Of a DNA stretch of 64,000 bases, positions 25,401-34,182 are shown in pieces. Numbering within the stretch: position 1 is the stretch's first letter; every line of letters begins with the position of its first letter. Location of the stretch: the NCBI RefSeq assembly GCF_000374125.1, contig NZ_KB893646.1:186001-250000 (forward strand). Direction: 5' to 3'. This DNA comes from Niabella aurantiaca DSM 17617 (GTDB lineage: Bacteria; Bacteroidota; Bacteroidia; Chitinophagales; Chitinophagaceae). The notes under the pieces were generated by a model. The model had not been told where the DNA came from, made no database searches, and worked only from the letters and a program-made list of their open reading frames with translations. Position numbers and translations under genes: made by a program.

Positions 25401-26534
25401 TTATTTTATCACAATGGTATGGGTGTACTGCTCCAGCGCGGGGCTGAAATCGGCCGTTACATCAATGTTCTTGCCATCTACTTCCGTGGCAAACTTGAAG
25501 GTGTAATCCCATTGAGAGGTATCCCCGTTTTCTGTAAGGAAGTAGTAAGATGCAGGTGTGGTATTGGTGGGGCGGCTGTTGTCCCTGCTGGAGCTGTTGA
25601 AATAGATCATGCCATCCGAGCCGTCTGCATTTTTTACCGTAACCTTGAATTTGTACCGCTCATCGCGTCCCCAGCTTTCCTGCTTAAAGACAACCGGTAT
25701 GTTCTGGCCCAGGAATTTACCAGCGCCGCTGTAGGCCAGGGTGCCCAGCACCTTATTGTCCGGCGCAAAATAGAGGTCGAATTTGATGATCTCGGTAAGG
25801 GTAACTGCTGCATTGTTGAAGTCGATCACGATCCGGTACACACCGGCTTTGTCCTGTGTGGTTGCGCCGTTCTCCTTCAGCTCGCTGCCTTCCACGTGAT
25901 AAACGGCGGGTGTGCCCTGGTTGCGGTCGGCCACCTGGTAACTGCCTGCACGCAGCGAGGTAAAGGCCTCAAATACGCCATTGGCGATCATTTTCATTTT
26001 AACAGCTTTGGAAAGATCATCGCCGCCCTCTGTTGCCGTTCCTGTAAGGTAAGCGTCTACCGGCGCTTCAAAGCCTGCGGGCCGCTCCAGCTCCAGCACA
26101 CGGCTTTCGGTGGCTTTTTGAGCGTTGATGCCCTTGGAGGCGTAGACCGTCCATTTTAATTTGCCGGTTTGCCGGGAGCCGATGCCGGCCAGGGCCGCAA
26201 TGCGGTTGAGCACTTTATGGGTAAGCGTAGCTTTATTATACAGGCCGTTGTTGTTGGACGGCATTTTATAAATGGGCTTTGAAAAATCGCCCGCCTCGGT
26301 ATCAAACGCAATTTCATAGATCACCACACCACCATCTTCGGCCCGCGACTGTTCCCATTCAAAATCAACGGCCGCGCTGGTGGAGGGCTGCAGTTTTACA
26401 AAGGCCTGGTCGTTGGGCCCGTACAAGGTGGTTACGGGGCTTACGTTCAGGTGCTTTAGTTCTTTATCCTTATTACATCCGGCAAGGGTAAGCAGTGCTG
26501 TAAAAAATGCCAGGATCGCTATTGTTTGTTTCAT
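25401..26534 (-). CDS. SusE/SusF-like starch-binding-type lipoprotein
   Basis: A 377-residue lipoprotein (lipobox LAGC at the N-terminus). The N-terminal domain matches the SusE family: FVKLQPSTSAAVDFEWEQSR, YEIAFDTEAGDFSKPIYKMP and GKLKWTVYASKGINAQKATE. It is followed by two beta-sandwich carbohydrate-binding-like modules (one starting FEAPVDAYLTGTATEGGDD). The likely role is to hold mannan fragments on the cell surface for the SusC/SusD complex. The ATG at 26534 is chosen for the lipoprotein signal. It lies 26 bp after the SusD gene. Confidence 0.88.
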   Translation of the reverse strand: MKQTIAILAFFTALLTLAGCNKDKELKHLNVSPVTTLYGPNDQAFVKLQPSTSAAVDFEWEQSRAEDGGVVIYEIAFDTEAGDFSKPIYKMPSNNNGLYNKATLTHKVLNRIAALAGIGSRQTGKLKWTVYASKGINAQKATESRVLELERPAGFEAPVDAYLTGTATEGGDDLSKAVKMKMIANGVFEAFTSLRAGSYQVADRNQGTPAVYHVEGSELKENGATTQDKAGVYRIVIDFNNAAVTLTEIIKFDLYFAPDNKVLGTLAYSGAGKFLGQNIPVVFKQESWGRDERYKFKVTVKNADGSDGMIYFNSSSRDNSRPTNTTPASYYFLTENGDTSQWDYTFKFATEVDGKNIDVTADFSPALEQYTHTIVIK

Positions 26535-26560
26535 GCTGTTTCTTTTTGGGGGTTTAAAAA

Positions 26561-28174
26561 TTACCATCCGGGGTTTTGGGTAAGGTTGCCGTTGGCCTCG
26601 CGTTCGCTCCTGGGTATGGCCCAGAGGTATTGGCGGGTGGCATTGAATTTCCGCTCGCCTACGCGCAGGTACCCGTTGTCGATATCCGGTGTGCCGTACT
26701 TTGCTCCGTGCACCCAGCCGTTGAGCACTTCAGGGCCGGTCTTCCAGCGCTTGATATCGTAAATGCGCAACGATTCAAATGCAAACTCCGAGCGGCGTTC
26801 GTTCCGGATGCGGTTCTTTATGTCGCCACCGGGGTAGCTGAGCGCACCGGCATCGGTAAAGCCCGCCCGGATCCGGATGGGGCGGATGGTTTGGTCCCAT
26901 ACCGCAGCACTCATCTGGCCAAGCTCCGCTTTGGCTTCGGCATGCATCAGCAGGATGTCTGCATAGCGGATCAGGATGAGGTTCAGCCCCGAGTTGAAAT
27001 TGCCGGTATAGGTAGGATCGTAATACTTCCTGAAATAGTACCCGGTACGGGAGCTGATGCCGGCGGAGCTGTACTCATCCGCAGCATCTTCCCCTGCAGG
27101 TGTGGAACCCGGCTGGGTATAGATGGTAACGGTGGTGCCGTTGGTCAGGGTCCAGGGAGAGCGGTGATGCACCAGGGTAGCATCCATACGCGGGTCGCGG
27201 TTCTTATAAGGATCGGTTTCATTATAGCCCGATCCGGCTTCGGTAATGGCTTTCCCGTTGAGCATAAGGTAGCTGTTCACCAGTTCCTGTGTAGGCGCCA
27301 GAGCGTTCAGCCGGGCCTTGGCCGTCATGGGCACAAAGTCAAAATGCTCGCTGTGGGTCCTTTTTACCGGCACAAATCCATTATCCAGGATCACTTCCCT
27401 GTTGTATTCATTGTCCGGCAAGAAAAGTCCGGCATAGGAAGGAAAGAGCCCATAGGTACCGTATTCGCTGCCGGTCATAAACTTATCCGTAACATTGATC
27501 ACCTGCTGCCATTGGCCTTCATACAGGTACACCCGGGCCTTGAAGGCCATTACAGCTCCGCGGGTGATGCGGCCGCGGTCGGCCACGTTGAGCGCTGTAT
27601 TCACCGGCAGGTCGGCTGCCGCTGCATCCAGCTCCGACAGCACAAAGTCCATCACCTGCGCCCGTGGCGTGCGCGCAATGGACCGCGATTCTTCGATGGT
27701 AAGGGTTTTGGTCACCAGGGGCACATCGCCGTAATAGTTGATGAGGTAATAGTGCTGGTAGGCCCTGATGAACCGTACTTCTGCGATCCGGGTTTTCTTT
27801 ATGGCCGCATCGTAGTCGGGTACCTCCTCCACATGCTCTAAGAACGTGTTGCAGGTACGGATGCATTTGTACATGTCGTTCCACTGGTTCTTAAACCGGT
27901 CGCCGGAGGCATCGGCCAGCCCGGCGGGTATGGAGTTGGAGCCGGAGGCATCGCCCCGGGAGGTATAGGCATTGTCCGACAGGGCTTCGTCGTAAAAGAA
28001 CGACCCGGACTGGATCATCTGGTTGTAGATCGTATTTACAAACAGGTCGGCCCGCTCGGCGGAGGTCCAGAAGGTAAGTTCTGAATACCGGTCGATGGGC
28101 GAGAGGTCCAGCTTTTTACAGGCCGGAAGGGCCAGTAGCAAGCCGATAAAAATATAGAGATGAATTTGCTTCAT
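26561..28174 (-). CDS. SusD/RagB-family nutrient-binding lipoprotein
   Basis: A 537-residue lipoprotein (lipobox LPAC, Cys19). The TPR-like SusD core is shown by AEVRFIRAYQHYYLINYYGD and VPLVTKTLT, then ARTPRAQVMDFVLSELDAAA. The C-terminus has RNERRSEFAFESLRIYDIKR and ends YLWAIPRSEREANGNLTQNP. SusD proteins form the lid over the SusC channel and bind the glycan. It starts 7 bp after the SusC stop. The pairing with a GH76 gene suggests mannan oligosaccharides. Confidence 0.95.
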   Translation of the reverse strand: MKQIHLYIFIGLLLALPACKKLDLSPIDRYSELTFWTSAERADLFVNTIYNQMIQSGSFFYDEALSDNAYTSRGDASGSNSIPAGLADASGDRFKNQWNDMYKCIRTCNTFLEHVEEVPDYDAAIKKTRIAEVRFIRAYQHYYLINYYGDVPLVTKTLTIEESRSIARTPRAQVMDFVLSELDAAAADLPVNTALNVADRGRITRGAVMAFKARVYLYEGQWQQVINVTDKFMTGSEYGTYGLFPSYAGLFLPDNEYNREVILDNGFVPVKRTHSEHFDFVPMTAKARLNALAPTQELVNSYLMLNGKAITEAGSGYNETDPYKNRDPRMDATLVHHRSPWTLTNGTTVTIYTQPGSTPAGEDAADEYSSAGISSRTGYYFRKYYDPTYTGNFNSGLNLILIRYADILLMHAEAKAELGQMSAAVWDQTIRPIRIRAGFTDAGALSYPGGDIKNRIRNERRSEFAFESLRIYDIKRWKTGPEVLNGWVHGAKYGTPDIDNGYLRVGERKFNATRQYLWAIPRSEREANGNLTQNPGW

Positions 28175-28181
28175 GTGTTCG

Positions 28182-31100
28182 CTATTTAAAAGTGATATCT
28201 AAACCAACACCGTAGTAAACCGGCGTGGGGTAGGCGCGGCCGCTGTTGGCGCCGGAGTTGGAAAGGTTGCCGTTAAACTCGGATACTTCGGGGTCCAGGA
28301 ACTTCAGCTGCGAAATGGTCAGCAGGTTTTGCCCCACCAGGTACAGCCTTGCTTTTTGCAGACCGGCCCTGCCGGCCCAGGAGTCGGGAACCGTAAAGCC
28401 CAGCTGGATGTTCTTTAACCGGGCATAGGCCGCATTGAAAAGATAGAGGTCGGAGCCCCGCCGGAAATTATTGGTATTGGACGCGCTGCCGTTGGAAGCC
28501 AGCCGTGGATAAGTGGCATCCGGGTTGGTGGGCGTCCAGTAATCCAGCTGATGCTGGTACATTACCTGTGCGTAGTTGTAGTGGAAGGGCTCCACCAGCT
28601 CGCCGCGGATGAACTGCGACCGTTTGCCAACGCCCTGTATGAACAGGGACAGGTCCAGCTGTTTCCATTTTACCGTATAATTAAACCCGAATGTATATCT
28701 TGGAAAAGGGTGCCCCAGCACATAGCGGTCTTTATCGTCGATGACGCCATTTTTATCCACGTCCACAAAACGGAGATCGCCGGGCTGCACATCCACCCCC
28801 GCAGGCTTGGTTCCGTTCTTTACCTCGTCGATGTTCTGAAAAATACCATCGGTCTTTAAACCCACATAGGAGTTGAAGGGCAGGCCTTTCCTGAGGATGA
28901 ACTGCATTTCATCGGAACTGCTGATCTTTTCGCCCCCCTCGATATACACCACTTCATTTTTGGTATCGCCTACATTGAGTGTTATTTCATGGCGCAGGGC
29001 CGCCCCCTGTACAGTGTAGCTGATATTGGTTTCCCAGCCCCGGTTCCTTAATTTGCCCGCGTTATAGTCGGACACGCTGCCGCCGTAAAGGCCGGGCACC
29101 ACGGGGTTTACAAGGATGTCGCGGGTAAGCTTGCTGAAATAGTCGAAAGACAGCGACAACCGGTTGTTAAAAAGACCTGCGTCGATGCCGGCGTTAAAGG
29201 AAGAAGCGGTTTCCCAGCGGATATCCGGGTTGGCCAGGTTGTAATAGGCACCGGAAACGGCCGTATTGTTAAAGCCATACAGGTTCGGATCCGTATAATA
29301 GGTGGTCAGGTACTGGTAGTCGTTCACGTTCTGGTTGCCGAGGTTACCATAGGAGGCTCTTAGCTTCAATGTATTCAGCCCCTGCCACCTGTTTTTCATG
29401 AATGGCTCGCTGGTTATGTTCCAGGCTGCGGAGGCGGAGGGAAAGAAGCCCCAGCGCAGCGCTTTCCGGAACCGGGAAGAGCCATCGTACCGGAAGCTGA
29501 ATTCCGCCATATAGCGGTCGCTGAAACCATAGCCCAGCCGCCCGTAAGCAGAATTCAGGCTGCTTTCGCGCGTGCCGTTGATGGAGGTTTTGCTGGACTC
29601 ATCGATGATGGTTTCGGAGGTATTGGCCCCTGTTTCGTTGTCCACATACTTTTTCCTCAGCTCCGACTCTTTGCCCGTGTACGATTCATTGGTGTAGCCC
29701 GCCAGCGCGCTGATGCGGTGGTCGTGGATCGTTTTGGTGTAATCCAGCTGTATCCGCGGGTTCAAAAAGAGGTTCTTTGTGTTCCTCTCATTGAGGTTGC
29801 GTTCCGATCCGTAAGAGCCCTTTTCGCGCCCGTCCATATAGAACTGCACAAATTTCCGGTGCTCCAGCATATGCCCCAGGAACATGGTAGAACCCAGCGA
29901 ACCGGTGAGCTTAAGATTGGAGGTAAAATTGTATTCACCGGTAATGCTGCCAAACAGGTCGTCGTCATCATACTGGCGGGTGCCGCCTTTTTCGAGGATG
30001 CCCAAAGAGTTCAGTTCGCTGGATGTTTCATTGGTCAGGTAACGGCCCAAAGAATCTTTGATCTTATAATAAGTAGGTACGCGGGAACCATCTACAATGA
30101 GGGTTCCGGTTGATGAGCTGTGATCGGTGATCCGGCGTTTGGCATAGGCAAAGGTTCCGGTTACTTTTAGCCGGCCTACTTCGGTGGTCAGGTTCATACG
30201 GAAATTATAACGCTTCAGCCCCAGGTTGGGACCCATCAGGTTGCTGCGCTGGTTCACGTAGCCGCCGGAAATAAGGTAGGTCGATTTTTCGCCACCGCCG
30301 GAAATGCTGAGGTTATGATTTTGCTGCATGGCAGTCTTCAGGATGGCATCCAGCATCCACTCTTCGCTGCCTTTGTCTTTAAACGCCTGTATCTGCGATG
30401 CGGTGTAAACGGGATTGCCTCCGGCATTTACATTGGCCTCGTTCCGGAGGATGGCGTTCTCAAAACTTTGTACGGGCCGGAACCAGATCTTCGGCTGCTG
30501 CACCCCTACGATGCCGTTGTAGCTGAGCCGGGCGCCGGTATTCCGGCGACCTTTTTTTGTGGTTACCAGCAGCACTCCGTTTGCAGAGCGGGAGCCATAA
30601 ATGGCGGCGGCTCCTGCATCTTTCAGCACCGAAATGCTTTCGATATCGGAGGGATTGATCATGTCGAGGTTGCCCCCGGCCACCCCATCCACCACAATAA
30701 GCGGGGCATTGTTACCCATGGTTCCCACACCGCGGATGTTGATATCGAGGCCCTGCCCCGGCTCAAAATTGCGTTGCTGGATCACCAGGCTGGGGGAGGT
30801 GCCCTGCAATGACTGCACCAGGTTTACACTGGGCCGGTCTTCCAACGCGCCGGAGCGGATCTTGTCTACCGCGCCGGTCAGGTTGGCCCGGCGCTGTGTG
30901 CCATAGCCGACCACCACCACTTCGTTCATATCCTGTATGGAGGTAGACAGCTGTACGTTTACGATGCCGGATGCGGTTACCGGAAGCTCTTTTGTCTGGT
31001 AGCTCACATAGCTGAATTCCAGCACGGCATTGTCTTCCACGCTGAGGGTGAAGCGGCCCCCGGGGTCGGTTACCGTTGCGTTGCGGGTGCCTTTTTCCGT

Positions 31101-31547
31101 TACCGTGGCCCCGGCTATCGGCGCACCTTTATCATTGGTAACGGTTCCCGTAACGTCTTTTTTGATCAACCGGTTCCGGAGCTTTTCGCTTTTCCGTTCC
31201 CGGGCGGCAGTAGCGGGGCGCGGGGCCGGCGCATCTGCAAACAACACGATCTGCTCATCAATAACCCGGTAATGGATGCCGTAGTCTTTCATGGCATCCA
31301 GGAAGGCATAGATCCGCTCATTGCGGGCGGTATAGCTGATCTTCCGGGTGGTATTGATGGCGTTGCCGCTGAATACGAACTGCGCGCCGGTCTGCTTTTC
31401 GATCTGCCTGAACAAGCTGTTCAATGATGTGTTCTGAACGGTAAGATTGAATGTTTTGTTCAAAACATTCTGACTGTTCACCTTTGTTGCGTACAGGTTG
31501 ACGGTGAATATCATACACAGCAATACTTGTGTAACCGTTGTTTTCAT
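28182..31547 (-). CDS. SusC/RagA-family TonB-dependent transporter with STN domain
   Basis: A 1121-residue outer-membrane transporter. A signal peptide is followed by a secretin/TonB short N-terminal (STN) domain (NTSLNSLFRQIEKQTGAQFV then LDAMKDYGIHYRVIDEQIVL), a carboxypeptidase-like domain (VTGTVTNDKGAPIAGATVTE) and the plug (NEVVVVGYGTQRRANLTGAV; SVLKDAGAAAIYGSRSANGV). The barrel fills the rest, ending YYGVGLDITFK. The STN domain is the part that signals to a FecR-type anti-sigma factor, which is present just upstream. The ATG at 31547 is preferred over 31589 because the signal peptide begins there. Confidence 0.96.
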   Translation of the reverse strand: MKTTVTQVLLCMIFTVNLYATKVNSQNVLNKTFNLTVQNTSLNSLFRQIEKQTGAQFVFSGNAINTTRKISYTARNERIYAFLDAMKDYGIHYRVIDEQIVLFADAPAPRPATAARERKSEKLRNRLIKKDVTGTVTNDKGAPIAGATVTEKGTRNATVTDPGGRFTLSVEDNAVLEFSYVSYQTKELPVTASGIVNVQLSTSIQDMNEVVVVGYGTQRRANLTGAVDKIRSGALEDRPSVNLVQSLQGTSPSLVIQQRNFEPGQGLDINIRGVGTMGNNAPLIVVDGVAGGNLDMINPSDIESISVLKDAGAAAIYGSRSANGVLLVTTKKGRRNTGARLSYNGIVGVQQPKIWFRPVQSFENAILRNEANVNAGGNPVYTASQIQAFKDKGSEEWMLDAILKTAMQQNHNLSISGGGEKSTYLISGGYVNQRSNLMGPNLGLKRYNFRMNLTTEVGRLKVTGTFAYAKRRITDHSSSTGTLIVDGSRVPTYYKIKDSLGRYLTNETSSELNSLGILEKGGTRQYDDDDLFGSITGEYNFTSNLKLTGSLGSTMFLGHMLEHRKFVQFYMDGREKGSYGSERNLNERNTKNLFLNPRIQLDYTKTIHDHRISALAGYTNESYTGKESELRKKYVDNETGANTSETIIDESSKTSINGTRESSLNSAYGRLGYGFSDRYMAEFSFRYDGSSRFRKALRWGFFPSASAAWNITSEPFMKNRWQGLNTLKLRASYGNLGNQNVNDYQYLTTYYTDPNLYGFNNTAVSGAYYNLANPDIRWETASSFNAGIDAGLFNNRLSLSFDYFSKLTRDILVNPVVPGLYGGSVSDYNAGKLRNRGWETNISYTVQGAALRHEITLNVGDTKNEVVYIEGGEKISSSDEMQFILRKGLPFNSYVGLKTDGIFQNIDEVKNGTKPAGVDVQPGDLRFVDVDKNGVIDDKDRYVLGHPFPRYTFGFNYTVKWKQLDLSLFIQGVGKRSQFIRGELVEPFHYNYAQVMYQHQLDYWTPTNPDATYPRLASNGSASNTNNFRRGSDLYLFNAAYARLKNIQLGFTVPDSWAGRAGLQKARLYLVGQNLLTISQLKFLDPEVSEFNGNLSNSGANSGRAYPTPVYYGVGLDITFK

Positions 31548-31740
31548 CAGAACTATAATTAGATTAAGCAGGGTATGCTTATTTGTCATAAATTAGTACT
31601 GTTTCTGTTTAATAATCGGATTTATGGACAGAGGCGCCACTCATATTTGAGTAACCCGGGTTGGTTATGTTGCAGCATGATCAACCCATTTTTTATGGAC
31701 TACGATGTATCTGTGGCAGGTACTTTTGTATGGGATCTTA

Positions 31741-32871
31741 TCATGGCGGGCATCCTTTTCCTTTAATTAAAATTTTGGTTCCGTTGATCTCATAGCTTGC
31801 GTTAATGGAGAGGCAGATGACCCGCAGCAATCCAAACAGGTCCTTATTGCTTACATCACCGGTAAACAGGCAATGGTACAGGTTGGTATTTTCGGCCTCC
31901 ATATCGATCCCGTAAACGGCCTTTATATCATCAAATACGCTTTCGAGCCTTGTTTGGTCATACACGAAGGGAACCCGGGCCGCCGCAGGTGCGGCTTTTA
32001 CGGCTGATGAGTCGGGCGCATGCTGCCGGCTGTGATCGATCGGTACCGGGTGCACCACCAGTGTGGCCGTTACCGTTTCTGCCGTTTCGTTATAAACCGC
32101 TTTTTGATTGGCCGTGAGGATCACCGATTTTTCCACATCTTTTTCTGCCTCCTTGCTGCTTTTGTTTTTATACACCTGTACCTTCCCGTAAATAACGGCT
32201 ACTTCTACATTCTTTTCTTTTTCGTTGGTGATGATGTTGAACTTTGTGCCCAGCACCCGGGTAACCGTATTGCGGCAATACACCAGGAAGGGCTTGGAGG
32301 CATCGGGCTTCACTTCAAACAACGCGTTGCCCTCCAGGTACACTTCGCGCAGCGAATCATTGAACTGAACCGGGTAATGGATAACGGCCCCGGGCTGCAA
32401 GGTGATCGATGATCCGTCTGCCAGCGTAAACTGCTGTACGCCGGAGGTATTGTTCTTTACGGTTCTGCTGTTGGAAGGGATCTCCGGCTCATATACCCCG
32501 CCGGTGCGGGTAAGGACGGAGAAGAAATACGCGCCCCCTGCCAGCAGGGCAGCCATACAGGCAGCGGCCCACCAGAAGCGGGAGGTTAAACGGCGCCGGG
32601 CGCGGAGCACCTGCCGGGTGCTTTTGTCGGCGTCCAGGATATTTTTCATGATGGTATGCGCCGTGGAAGGTGGCAGGTCGTCGATCAAAAGCTGGTGCGC
32701 GTGCTCGTAATCCTGCCCGATCTTTTCTTTCAGCAGCGCGTCATACTCATGCGTGAGCAGCATTGCAAAAAATGCATCGTATTCCTCCGTGGAGGCGGTC
32801 TGCTCCAGGTATTTCTTTAATAAATACGCAAATCGTTGTGCTGGTTCCATATTTTCCGGCAAGCGAAACAA
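31741..32871 (-). CDS. FecR-family anti-sigma factor
   Basis: A 376-residue inner-membrane protein. The cytoplasmic N-terminus (about 1-95) is helical and would hold the sigma factor. One transmembrane segment (FWWAAACMAALLAGGAYFFS) is followed by a periplasmic FecR domain (NNTSGVQQFTLADGSSITLQ; GNALFEVKPDASKPFLVYCR; TRVLGTKFNII) and a C-terminal DUF4974 domain (TRLESVFDDIKAVYGIDMEA to NASYEINGTKILIKGKG). It should relay substrate binding by the STN-containing SusC to the sigma factor. It is encoded 60 bp after the sigma gene and about 190 bp before susC. Confidence 0.94.
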   Translation of the reverse strand: MFRLPENMEPAQRFAYLLKKYLEQTASTEEYDAFFAMLLTHEYDALLKEKIGQDYEHAHQLLIDDLPPSTAHTIMKNILDADKSTRQVLRARRRLTSRFWWAAACMAALLAGGAYFFSVLTRTGGVYEPEIPSNSRTVKNNTSGVQQFTLADGSSITLQPGAVIHYPVQFNDSLREVYLEGNALFEVKPDASKPFLVYCRNTVTRVLGTKFNIITNEKEKNVEVAVIYGKVQVYKNKSSKEAEKDVEKSVILTANQKAVYNETAETVTATLVVHPVPIDHSRQHAPDSSAVKAAPAAARVPFVYDQTRLESVFDDIKAVYGIDMEAENTNLYHCLFTGDVSNKDLFGLLRVICLSINASYEINGTKILIKGKGCPP

Positions 32872-32931
32872 TCGCTTCTATGGGTATATACCGCAAAAAA
32901 AAGCGACCGGAGTACAGGGCGGTAAAATTTT

Positions 32932-33495
32932 TTACAGCAGGATCAGTAAAAAACGGGAATTGTTGCGGAGCAATTGCTGCTTGATGGATTTTAAAGCGCG
33001 TGCCATATGGGTTTTAACGGTCAGGGCAGACAGGTTCAGCCGGGCACCGATCTGCGCGTAGGTAAGACCGTCTTCCTTTGCCAGCAGGAATACCTGTTTC
33101 TGCTGAGCGGGCAGTGTATCGATGATCGCCGCAAGTCTTGCCTTGCTTTCTTTTAGCTCCAGCGACAGGAGGCCGTCCTCACCGGAAGCAAGGTCCTTTT
33201 CATCGATGGTCACCCATTGATGGGCCACTTTTTTCAGCTGGTTGATGAGGTGGTTTTTTGTTACGGTCAGCAGCCAGGGCTCCAGCGGCTGATCGGTAAG
33301 CAGGTTTTTACGGGAGAACCAGAGTTTTAGAAAAATATCCTGCACGGCTTCCTGGGCAGGACCGGGGGCTTTCAGATAAAGAACGGAAAGCTTGTAAATG
33401 CGGGGCCGGTAATGATCGTAAAGCAGCTGAAAGGCGTACTCGCTGTCATCAGACAGCAGCTTCAACAACTTTTTTTCGTCATAAACCGGTTTCAT
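32932..33495 (-). CDS. ECF RNA polymerase sigma factor, FecI-like
   Basis: A 187-residue sigma-70 family ECF factor. Region 2 includes SDDSEYAFQLLYDHYRPRIY and AVQDIFLKLWFSRKNLL. Region 4 includes LPAQQKQVFLLAKEDGLTYA and the helix-turn-helix IGARLNLSALTVKTHMARAL. It is partnered with the FecR protein encoded next and probably drives the SusC operon. The ATG at 33495 gives the usual N-terminus; the longer frame to 33597 runs into intergenic repeats. Confidence 0.94.
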   Translation of the reverse strand: MKPVYDEKKLLKLLSDDSEYAFQLLYDHYRPRIYKLSVLYLKAPGPAQEAVQDIFLKLWFSRKNLLTDQPLEPWLLTVTKNHLINQLKKVAHQWVTIDEKDLASGEDGLLSLELKESKARLAAIIDTLPAQQKQVFLLAKEDGLTYAQIGARLNLSALTVKTHMARALKSIKQQLLRNNSRFLLILL

Positions 33496-33608
33496 ACGCA
33501 AATCATGGCAAGTGCCACAGCAAGGTACAACAATAAATGAAAATAAATGTTCCCCGCCTTTGCGGGTTGAATGTGTGGCCGCGCAAATTGAGCGCATGCA
33601 TACATATA

Positions 33609-33624
33609 GCCGCAGATGCGCAGA
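33609..33624. repeat. inverted copy of the 2039-2054 intergenic repeat end
   Basis: AGCCGCAGATGCGCAG is the exact reverse complement of 2039-2054. A related CATCTGCGGCAATTGAA lies at 34013-34029. Confidence 0.6.
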
Positions 33625-33692
33625 TTGATTTGCCGGTCTGTGGATCTGCCACGTATAGGCGGAGCCATCTTATTGGAACTTTATAGAGATAT

Positions 33693-33982
33693 ATAAACCG
33701 GTTCGACCCGGAAAGGGTCGGATAATTATTGAGCATTGTAGGGAGAGGGTGTGCGACCCCGAAGGGGTCGTATCTAATGCAGGAATGCGTCGGCCCACTG
33801 CTCTATGCCCGCTGAGTAACCAGGCGGGCATCTGTGGTAAAAACCCGAACAACCCCATTGAACTTATCGGCACGAATAAACCGGTTCGACCCTGAAAGGG
33901 TCGGATGATTATTGAACATTGTAAGGGACGGTTCTGCGACCCCGAAGGGGTCGTATCTTATACAAAATGCATCAGCCCGCTG
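33693..33982. repeat. two tandem copies of a REP-like double-palindrome repeat
   Basis: Unit 1 (33693-33800) and unit 2 (33876-33982) share ATAAACCGGTTCGACCC and then two palindromes each: CGACCC/GGGTCG (33704-33720; 33887-33903) and CGACCCC GAA GGGGTCG (33754-33770; 33937-33953), separated by GATTATTGAACATTGTA-like sequence. The units differ at scattered bases, so the duplication is not recent. This resembles bacterial REP elements mobilised by TnpA-REP proteins; no such gene is in the window. No gene is supported in 33496-34182. Confidence 0.8.
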
Positions 33983-34155
33983 ACCTGAACCCGCCGGATA
34001 ACCAATCTGTGCATCTGCGGCAATTGAACCCAAAGCAATTGCGCCCACCGCCGGGGCCGATAACCCGGTTTTGGCCGTTTGCGGAGCGGCCAGGTGATTT
34101 CAAATAGTCGCCCCGGCCCATAAACTTACCACAGGTATAAACGCGGCAGATTTCG

Positions 34156-34163
34156 TACCTTTG
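34156..34163 (+). promoter_or_regulatory. candidate -7 box of ileS
   Basis: TACCTTTG fits the Bacteroidota consensus TAnnTTTG and ends 19 bp before the ileS ATG. The -33 element is not clear. Confidence 0.5.
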
Positions 34164-34182
34164 CACTCATTTTTTACTTACT

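Noticed and set aside
26576-27841. Long plus-strand open frame of about 420 codons
   Set aside because: It lies wholly opposite the SusD gene, whose motifs are clear; the plus-strand product lacks a recognisable domain and has shadow-type composition.
33693-33982. CRISPR array
   Set aside because: Only two long units with internal palindromes and no regular short spacers; no cas gene.
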